This document shows, piece by piece, positions 1 to 4,825 of a DNA stretch of 6,069 bases. The translations under genes and the position numbers were made by a program. Origin of the DNA: Alphaproteobacteria bacterium (GTDB lineage Bacteria; Pseudomonadota; Alphaproteobacteria; Rs-D84). How positions within the stretch are numbered: position 1 is the stretch's first letter; each line of letters begins with the position of its first letter. Under the pieces are notes generated by a model. The model saw nothing but the letters and a program-made list of their open reading frames with translations, did not search any database and was not told the origin of the DNA. Where the stretch lies: the NCBI GenBank assembly GCA_017936185.1, contig JAGBGA010000026.1, forward strand, positions 1-6,069. The letters are read 5' to 3'.

Positions 1-1405
1 ACCCCATTTTCATTCAAATAATCTGTTAACTGTTCGGCCATTTTTTTGGTCAGTGTCGTCACCAACACCCGCCCCGAAACCGATTTAATTGTTGCCAACA
101 AATCATCAACTTGGTGTTGTGTTGGTCTGACATCACATATCGGGTCAAGCAACCCTGTTGGTCGTATAACTTGTTCCGACACCACCCCGCCCGACTGATT
201 TAATTCCCATTCCGCAGGCGTCGCCGAAACAAAAATTGTTTGTGGACGCAACCCATCCCATTCTTCGAATGTCAACGGCCGGTTATCAACACATGCCGGC
301 AATCTGAAACCATACTGTGACAATGTTTCTTTACGTGCGCGGTCACCGCGACTCATTGCGCCAATTTGCGGTACAGTCACATGACTTTCATCGATAAACA
401 AAATTGCATCACGTGGTAAATATTCAAACAACGTTGGCGGCGGTTGCCCGGGCAAGCGGCCCGATAAATACCGCGAATAATTTTCCACCCCACGACATGT
501 ACCTGTACTTTCCATCATTTCGATATCAAAGTTCACCCGTTCACGCAAACGTTGTTCTTCGATATACTTCATATTTTCATGGAAATATTCCAACCGTTCT
601 TTCAAGTCTGCACGAATTTGATTCAATGCCTGTAACACACTTGGCATTGGGGTCGCATAGTGCGTATTTGGATAAACCACAATTCGGTCAATTTTTTGCA
701 ACTTTGCCCCGGTCAGCGTATCAAATTCCCATATTTCTTCAATTTCATCCCCCCAGAAAGATATTTTCCACCCGCGGTCTTGTGCATGTGATGGGAACAA
801 ATCAAGTGTATCCCCCGCACCCGGAACGTACCACGTTCAAACGCCGTATCATTACGTTTATATTGAATATCAACCAACGCGCGCATTACATCCCGCATTG
901 AAATCATATCCCCAGAATTCAACACCAACTTCATTCCGGCATACTGTTCGGGTGACCCCATCCCATATATTGAAGACACACTTGACACCACCACAACATC
1001 ACGCTCTTCCAGCATTGCACGCGTTGCACTGTGTCGCATCCGGTCAAGTTGTTCATTAATCGACGCATCTTTATCAATATAAGTATCTGTGGTTGGCATA
1101 TACGCTTCGGGTTGATAATAATCATAGTACGACACAAAATATTCCACATGATTTCTTGGGAAAAAAGACTTCATTTCTGTATACAATTGCGCAGCCAATA
1201 TTTTATTTGGCGCCATAATCAGTGCCGGTCGTCCCAACTGTGCAATAACATTTGCCATTGTGAATGTTTTTCCAGACCCGGTTACCCCCAATAAAACCTG
1301 GGATTTTTTTCCATCATTGACCCCGGCGACCAATTCTGAAATTGCGCTTGGCTGGTCGCCCATTGGTTTATATTCACTTTCAAGATAAAATTCTGCACGT
1401 TTCAT
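1..1405 (-). CDS. uvrB: UvrABC excinuclease subunit B, 3' end outside window, frameshifted
   Basis: UvrB is the DNA-damage-verifying helicase-like subunit of nucleotide excision repair. UvrA loads it, and it recruits UvrC for incision. About 468 of the usual ~670 codons are visible. Residues 1-198 read from ATG 1405 down to 812: a GDQP motif at 16-19, Walker A GVTGSGKT at 40-47, and the aromatic beta-hairpin [10 protein letters not shown] at 93-102. The protein continues only after a -1 frame correction at 811-816. That second part shows [10 protein letters not shown] near 308, the DESH box at 339-342, SATP at 394-397, and RPTGLLDP, and ends in [11 protein letters not shown] near the window edge. 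Helicase motifs V and VI and the C-terminal UVR domain lie beyond position 1. No clear Shine-Dalgarno precedes the ATG; the upstream bases are A-rich. It is divergent from the AsmA-like gene. The identity is certain. Whether the frameshift is biological or a read error cannot be told from the sequence. Confidence 0.95.
811..816 (-). other. Apparent 1-nt deletion in a G run of uvrB
   Basis: On the coding strand the family motif FRVRG is followed by five Gs (816-812) and then ATACAC. Read straight through, the protein changes to a non-UvrB tail that stops at 713. Adding one G to the run gives [12 protein letters not shown] and restores uninterrupted UvrB homology to the window edge. A missing base in a homopolymer is the simplest explanation. 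Long-read or pyrosequencing indel error, a real inactivating mutation and slippery-run phase variation all fit. Confidence 0.85.
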
Positions 1406-1412
1406 TTTTTTA

Positions 1413-1442
1413 TTCGCAATTATAAGTATAATCCATTATAAT
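1413..1442 (+). promoter_or_regulatory. Candidate promoter for the AsmA-like gene
   Basis: On the plus strand TTCGCA (1413-1418) and TATAAT (1437-1442) are 18 bp apart. This places a start near 1449, just ahead of the AAGGG ribosome-binding site. A second TATAAT lies at 1427-1432. The region is palindrome-rich: ATTATA-AG-TATAAT at 1419-1432 and ATTATAAT at 1435-1442. The same bases therefore supply -10-like hexamers to both strands. Confidence 0.45.
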
Positions 1443-1452
1443 CAAAATACAA
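1425..1452 (-). promoter_or_regulatory. Candidate uvrB promoter
   Basis: On the minus strand TTGTAT (1452-1447) and TATACT (1430-1425) are 16 bp apart. Transcription would start near 1418, giving a leader of only about 13 nt before the uvrB ATG at 1405. The -35 is weak (3 of 6 consensus bases). I see no LexA-type palindrome, although alphaproteobacterial LexA boxes are direct repeats and hard to exclude by eye. Confidence 0.4.
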
Positions 1453-1464
1453 GGGAACAAGAGA

Positions 1465-3939
1465 ATGGCATTAAAACCCAAAACCAAACGAAAACTTTAT
1501 TGGACATTACTGTCAATCTTTGGGGCAATATTATTGTCAATTGTAATCGTGCCACCAATGATAAATTTAAACGGCCTTAAACCCATTGTTGAAAAGTCTG
1601 TATACGAACAAACATTGGTACCGGCAAAATTAAATGGCGACATACATTTCAGTCTTGTTGGTGGCGCCACAATTGTTGCCCACGACGTTGTTGTTCCCGA
1701 TGCCAAGATTGGTTCTGTATTGTTTTCAATACCATTTCGCAGTTTTTTTGATATCAAGAATGCCAAGCTTAACGGGCCGGTTGTTGTATATGACGCCGAA
1801 ATTGTTGTTGAAAAATTAAAACCTGCAATGTTCAATCACAACATTGAATTATACAACAGTAATATTTACTTTGCCGGCCACAAATTTCACATTATTCGGG
1901 CCGACTTTACCAACGGTGAATTTCATGGCACAATACGTACCGACGAACATAAATACGAAGTTGAATTTGCCGGCAACACATTTTACATTCGCAATCGCAA
2001 CAACAACCTTGAAATTGTTGGTCACATGACACCCGACGGTTCTGTATATGGTAACATATCACTTGAAACGACGCACATAAATGAATGGTTTGGTTTTTCC
2101 GAACCCCAAATTGATAACATTATAAAAATGACATCTGACTTTGAATGGAACGGCGCCCCCGGTTATACATTCAAGAATATAAATGCAGACAACTTTTCGG
2201 GCAACATAACCGTACATCCAAACGGCGACCGCGACATCCAATTGGTATCCGACAACCTGGAATTCGACTTTTCATTTTTATTAAATCCGAAAAAAATATT
2301 GCACCGCACAAATCTTAACCTTGACTTGTATGGGAAATTAAAGTTCGACAACCAAACATTTAATCACCTTCGTGTTAATATAATCAGCAACCAAGACAAA
2401 GTCCAAATCAATGATATTATTGCCGACGACATCAAAATAACCGGTGGCACAATCACCGATAAAGGCGCCGAAAACATCACACTTGAAATTCCATTTGACG
2501 GCATAACTGCAACATGTCTGTTTTCTGGGACGGCCGACAAATGGCAATGTTCAAAATTCAAGTATGGCAATTTATCTGGTTCTTTGTTTGTTACCGGCGA
2601 TAAATATAACATGTTTGTTGAATCCGACGCACCAATGCCAACCGACCAAGAATTAATAAAAATTGTAAATCGATTTGGCACACATGGTGTTATCAGGTTC
2701 CGCTTTTCCAACATGGCGGGAACATATACCATCGACCAAAACAAAATCACCCCATCATACACATTTGCCAAAGATAAAACATTAAAGTGGCTGAATACAA
2801 ACATACCATTTTTACCAAAATTCATGTTAACTGATTCTGGTGATTACTATTGGGACCAAGGCATGTTAACATTCACGCCATATAATAATCAGTGGAAATT
2901 ATCGACATACGAAAATTACTTTCACATATCCGGCACCAGTTTCAAGACATGGTTTCCAAACATTGACCTGCAATCTGTAAATGACGATAAATATACGATA
3001 TCGGGCTTTTGGGATGGTGACAAGATTTCAAATTTAAAAATAAACATATCCGGCCACGAATTCACCGGCAGTGCATCTGGCAAAAACATAACATTACACA
3101 CCGACACATTTGTTATCGGCCAATTCTTGAACCAAGAATTTTTCAACAACTATGACCAAATGGAATTTCTTGCCAACGCACCGATATTAATACCATTTAC
3201 ATTACCTGTAAACATTGCACTTTCCGCGAACAAGTTAATATATGACAACACAGAATACATGAATTTTGTGTACACACTTCGTCCCAACGTTCAAACATTT
3301 TCCATCACTGATTCATCACGCGGCAACCTCTTGGCGACGATTGAAAAGTCTGATAACACATACGACATTTCAATACAATTGAATCGATTTTTAATAAATG
3401 GTGAATTGTTATCTGATACAATGCCATTAAACATTCGCGACACATTGATAACCGCAGAAATATCATTAACAACCCATGGTCAAATTGCCCATGATATATA
3501 CTATAATTTATCTGGCATTATGGATTTAACATTTGACGGTGGATATATACTTGGTATTGGGATTGATGATTTTTATGCATCGGCCGAAAACATAACAACA
3601 CTTAACGCCGAATATGCATTATCAAACGCACTTGGTGGCGGGGTCAGCAAACTGAAAACCATGCGCATTATTGGCAATTACGAACGTGGCAATTTTATAA
3701 CAACCGAACCGATACAATTATCACTTCGTCACACAACCGGTATTGGTGGTCTTGGGATACAAGACGGATTAATGACGGCTGAATTTGACTTGACCCTTCG
3801 CGGTACGGCACCAACACCTGCAACAATTGAACTGGGCGTATTACCAGACGGCGGGCGCAGTTATTCACTTTCCGCAATCATGCAGGAAATCGACCCTGGC
3901 TTTATGCGTGTTTTTGTAAAGACGCGTGATAAATTCTAG
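1465..3939 (+). CDS. AsmA-family envelope protein
   Basis: This is an 824-residue protein. A Lys/Arg-rich N-terminus (residues 4-10) precedes one hydrophobic anchor at about 12-30, so it is probably inserted in the inner membrane with a long periplasmic body. The stretch after the anchor (INLNGLKPIVE, then LNGDIHFSLVGGATIVAHDVVV) matches the typical AsmA opening, in which an N-terminal repeat sets a 'low-amplitude' beta domain in motion. The middle (about 120-660) is beta-rich and Asn/Asp/Thr-rich with little recognisable sequence. The C-terminal part (about 667-800) resembles the AsmA C-terminal domain: an LSGIMDLTFDGG segment, then a repeat of beta strands ending in FDLTLRGTAPTPATIEL. AsmA-like proteins belong to the repeat beta-groove superfamily linked to phospholipid transport to, and homeostasis of, the outer membrane. 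The specific role here is inferred. AAGGG at 1451-1455 sits 9 nt before the ATG and supports this start. The stop overlaps that of the convergent gene. It is longer than Escherichia coli AsmA (about 617 residues), and no specific paralogue can be assigned. Confidence 0.85.
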   Translation: MALKPKTKRKLYWTLLSIFGAILLSIVIVPPMINLNGLKPIVEKSVYEQTLVPAKLNGDIHFSLVGGATIVAHDVVVPDAKIGSVLFSIPFRSFFDIKNAKLNGPVVVYDAEIVVEKLKPAMFNHNIELYNSNIYFAGHKFHIIRADFTNGEFHGTIRTDEHKYEVEFAGNTFYIRNRNNNLEIVGHMTPDGSVYGNISLETTHINEWFGFSEPQIDNIIKMTSDFEWNGAPGYTFKNINADNFSGNITVHPNGDRDIQLVSDNLEFDFSFLLNPKKILHRTNLNLDLYGKLKFDNQTFNHLRVNIISNQDKVQINDIIADDIKITGGTITDKGAENITLEIPFDGITATCLFSGTADKWQCSKFKYGNLSGSLFVTGDKYNMFVESDAPMPTDQELIKIVNRFGTHGVIRFRFSNMAGTYTIDQNKITPSYTFAKDKTLKWLNTNIPFLPKFMLTDSGDYYWDQGMLTFTPYNNQWKLSTYENYFHISGTSFKTWFPNIDLQSVNDDKYTISGFWDGDKISNLKINISGHEFTGSASGKNITLHTDTFVIGQFLNQEFFNNYDQMEFLANAPILIPFTLPVNIALSANKLIYDNTEYMNFVYTLRPNVQTFSITDSSRGNLLATIEKSDNTYDISIQLNRFLINGELLSDTMPLNIRDTLITAEISLTTHGQIAHDIYYNLSGIMDLTFDGGYILGIGIDDFYASAENITTLNAEYALSNALGGGVSKLKTMRIIGNYERGNFITTEPIQLSLRHTTGIGGLGIQDGLMTAEFDLTLRGTAPTPATIELGVLPDGGRSYSLSAIMQEIDPGFMRVFVKTRDKF

Positions 3940-4286
3940 AATTTTGTTTCGCGCATAAATTCTTGTTTTGACACAACATGTCCGTCGGCATTCGCATAAT
4001 AGGTATACTTTCCTATACGCACACAGTGATATCCATTTGCACAGAACCTGATATTTCTTTGTGCGCGCAATAACATTCTGTCTTGGCCAATCAAGTCTGC
4101 ACATTGCCCAAGGAATATTTTCTTACCCCATCCCCACAAACCATTTGCCCGATATGGCGCATAAAGAATTCCACCGCGTTTTTCCAACCGCGCGATATTA
4201 TATTGTTGTGAATATAATCTTAATTTGTTTGCTTGATACGGACTAAGCCCCAATAACACCGACAACCGGTCAAGATGTGCATTCAT
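3936..4286 (-). CDS. Conserved-looking hypothetical protein, 116 aa
   Basis: I do not recognise this protein. From ATG 4286 it is 116 residues, basic, with no signal peptide or membrane segment. The N-terminal part (1-35) looks helical. A Gly/Trp-rich core lies near 48-60 (NGLWGWGKKIFLG). The C-terminal half (about 78-105) has beta-type spacing with Cys at 62, 82 and 88 and an aromatic KYTYYANADGH segment. The start is chosen because AAGGA lies 7 nt upstream. The in-frame GTG at 4319 lacks a usable ribosome site and would lie upstream of the predicted transcription start. Its promoter (4311-4338) sits just after the HTH gene, so it can be transcribed alone or by readthrough. Its stop shares the CTAG tetranucleotide 3936-3939 with the stop of the AsmA-like gene. 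The gene is probably real because promoter, ribosome site and frame all agree. Confidence 0.7.
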   Translation of the reverse strand: MNAHLDRLSVLLGLSPYQANKLRLYSQQYNIARLEKRGGILYAPYRANGLWGWGKKIFLGQCADLIGQDRMLLRAQRNIRFCANGYHCVRIGKYTYYANADGHVVSKQEFMRETKF

Positions 4287-4310
4287 ACCAAATTCCTTTT
4301 TTTGGAAAAG

Positions 4311-4338
4311 ATTATACACACCCCCGCAATAATACCAA
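4311..4338 (-). promoter_or_regulatory. Sigma-70-like promoter of the 116-aa gene
   Basis: On the minus strand TTGGTA (4338-4333) and a perfect TATAAT (4316-4311) are separated by 16 bp. Transcription would begin near 4304, leaving about 18 nt of leader that contains the AAGGA ribosome-binding site before ATG 4286. The spacer contains a GGGGG run. Confidence 0.6.
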
Positions 4339-4345
4339 CAGGTAT
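4332..4345. repeat. Short inverted repeat over the -35 box, possible operator
   Basis: ATACC (4332-4336) and GGTAT (4341-4345) form a perfect 5-bp inverted repeat around a 4-nt spacer. The left arm covers the -35 hexamer of the 116-aa gene. It lies 4 bp from the stop of the HTH gene, so it could be an operator for that regulator. A weak terminator hairpin or chance are alternatives, as five base pairs is little. Confidence 0.3.
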
Positions 4346-4349
4346 GAAA

Positions 4350-4544
4350 TCACACCGCTTTTAAATCAAGCGAACATTGCGTCACCATAATAAACATAAT
4401 TAATTGAAAGTTTGTTGGTCTGACATGTCCATTTTTTATACTGTGATAATCCGCTTCGCATTCAACCATAAAAACATCACACATATGAAATATTGGAATA
4501 TTTTGTTTTTGTCTTATTTGTTCAATCTGTTGTCCAATTCGCAT
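4350..4544 (-). CDS. Small XRE/Cro-type helix-turn-helix protein
   Basis: This 64-residue protein fits a stand-alone five-helix XRE DNA-binding domain. Helix 1 is MRIGQQIEQIRQKQNI (1-16). Helices 2-3 are PIFHMCDVFMVECEADYHSIKNG (17-39), with the family's ending 'IxNG' before the VRPT turn. Helices 4-5 are NFQLIMFIMVTQCSLD (45-60). It is divergent: the usual Gln of helix 2 is absent and the turn has one extra residue (FMVECEADY). There is no effector domain, so it would act as a small dimeric repressor or anti-repressor. I chose ATG 4544 because GGGGG (4554-4550) lies 5 nt upstream. ATG 4556, adding MGVK, is possible but abuts the terminator U-run and has no Shine-Dalgarno. The gene has no promoter of its own between the terminator and its start, so its expression should depend on readthrough of the structured leader. 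HTH assignment is by motif only. Confidence 0.65.
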   Translation of the reverse strand: MRIGQQIEQIRQKQNIPIFHMCDVFMVECEADYHSIKNGHVRPTNFQLIMFIMVTQCSLDLKAV

Positions 4545-4549
4545 TTTGA

Positions 4550-4554
4550 CCCCC
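4550..4554 (-). promoter_or_regulatory. Ribosome-binding site of the HTH gene, next to the terminator
   Basis: GGGGG on the minus strand is followed after TCAAA by ATG 4544. The upstream terminator's T-run ends at 4557, only 2 bases before the G-run begins. Termination therefore releases RNA just before the ribosome site. Confidence 0.5.
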
Positions 4555-4556
4555 AT

Positions 4557-4592
4557 AAAAAAACAAAAACCGCAAATAAAAACAATGCGGTT
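4557..4592 (-). terminator. Strong intrinsic terminator ahead of the HTH gene
   Basis: On the minus strand AACCGCA (4592-4586) pairs with TGCGGTT (4574-4568) across an 11-nt U-rich loop. The tract TTTGTTTTTTT (4567-4557) follows. This is a textbook Rho-independent terminator. Its 5' arm overlaps, at 4589-4592, a strand that can pair elsewhere (see the alternative helix), so its formation may be conditional. Confidence 0.85.
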
Positions 4593-4659
4593 GGAGGTTA
4601 GAAGCTATACTCACAGTAATAGTTCGATGTATTCAATATATTCCATCGACCCTCCAACC
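4589..4659 (-). promoter_or_regulatory. Alternative (antiterminator-like) helix
   Basis: GGUUGGAGG (4659-4651) is perfectly complementary over 9 nt to CCUCCAACC (4597-4589). The first strand is otherwise used in hairpin A. The second overlaps the terminator 5' arm by four bases (4592-4589). Forming this helix breaks both hairpin A and the terminator. The three structures therefore map to anti-antiterminator, antiterminator and terminator. The exact complementarity is seen directly. The switching role is inferred. Confidence 0.55.
4611..4646 (-). CDS. Possible 11-residue leader peptide MEYIEYIELLL
   Basis: ATG 4646 opens a frame of 11 codons ending in TGA at 4613-4611, inside the structured RNA. 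GGAGG (4655-4651) lies 4 nt upstream, the strongest Shine-Dalgarno core in the minus-strand block. The peptide repeats Glu-Tyr-Ile and ends in three Leu codons (CTA, TTA, CTG) before the stop, the type of biased composition seen in amino-acid attenuator leaders. Both the ATG and the Shine-Dalgarno are sequestered in hairpins B and A. The same frame is open upstream to about 4744 without another well-placed start. Translation is not demonstrated; chance is possible at this length. Confidence 0.4.
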   Translation of the reverse strand: MEYIEYIELLL

Positions 4660-4747
4660 AAAGTTGGAGATTTTTTCTTGTCAATCACGACACTGCGAGT
4701 CCAAAGGGCTTCTACACCCCACACCAGAAATACCCTGATGCATAAAG

Positions 4748-4776
4748 ATTATAAATTATCAATAACAAAAATTCAA
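4748..4776 (-). promoter_or_regulatory. Sigma-70-like promoter of the structured RNA
   Basis: On the minus strand TTGAAT (4776-4771) and a perfect TATAAT (4753-4748) are separated by exactly 17 bp, in a strongly AT-rich context. A purine start, G4741, lies 7 nt downstream and coincides with the first base before the 5' hairpin. It sits just beyond the aspS terminator, so the block is likely to be its own transcription unit. Confidence 0.7.
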
Positions 4777-4799
4777 ACAATAAAAACCAAATAAACAAC

Positions 4800-4818
4800 A
4801 TCCCCCAAATGGGGGGAT
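4800..4818 (-). terminator. Probable aspS terminator
   Basis: ATCCCCC (4800-4806) and GGGGGAT (4812-4818) form a 7-bp GC-rich hairpin only 7 bp after the aspS stop codon. On the minus strand the downstream tail is U-rich but interrupted (GTTGTTTATTT). On the plus strand a short TTTT follows the hairpin, so it may work in both directions. Confidence 0.6.
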
Positions 4819-4825
4819 TTTATCA

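Larger units (their letters stand above)
4557..4741 (-). ncRNA. Structured leader RNA or sRNA, candidate transcription attenuator
   Basis: The predicted transcript starts near G4741 and is about 185 nt long to the terminator. Helices in transcript order are as follows. A 5' hairpin pairs CAUCAG (4740-4735) with CUGGUG (4727-4722). A closing helix P1 pairs 4714-4708 with 4605-4599 (UAGAAGC/GCUUCUA). A helix P2 of 9-10 bp pairs 4700-4691 with 4618-4609. Inside are hairpin A, CUCCAAC/GUUGGAG (4669-4663 with 4658-4652, UUUG loop), and hairpin B, UCGAUG/CAUCGA (4649-4644 with 4629-4624). The terminator comes last. The 5' hairpin and P2 contain G-U pairs that become A-C mismatches on the opposite strand, which supports minus-strand transcription. 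Being framed by its own promoter and terminator suggests an sRNA. Its position directly ahead of the HTH ribosome site and its competing helices suggest an attenuator. It does not show the two-part bubble of 6S RNA, a tmRNA tag or a T-box. No known family is recognised. Confidence 0.65.

Noticed and set aside
281..300. DnaA-box-like TTATCAACA
   Set aside because: It is a single imperfect copy inside the uvrB coding sequence, with no cluster or AT-rich unwinding element nearby.
404..901. A 165-codon open frame on the plus strand
   Set aside because: It lies antisense to the well-conserved second part of uvrB, has no ribosome site and shows no domain-like composition.
2364..2825. A 153-codon open frame on the minus strand
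   Set aside because: It is antisense to the AsmA-like gene, with no promoter or ribosome site and no recognisable motif.
4287..4319. Upstream GTG start extending the 116-aa protein by 11 residues
   Set aside because: It lies upstream of the predicted transcription start, and the internal ATG 4286 has a well-spaced AAGGA.
4681..4726. tRNA-like 3' end on the plus strand (CCACACCA at 4719-4726)
   Set aside because: There is no TTCRA T-loop, no matching acceptor strand and no anticodon arm. The CCA is part of the 5' hairpin of the minus-strand RNA.
4557..4741. 6S RNA, tmRNA or T-box identity for the structured RNA
   Set aside because: The size is similar to 6S, but the single long hairpin with a central bubble is missing. 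There is no tag-peptide/tRNA domain, and no T-box sequence or aminoacyl gene downstream.
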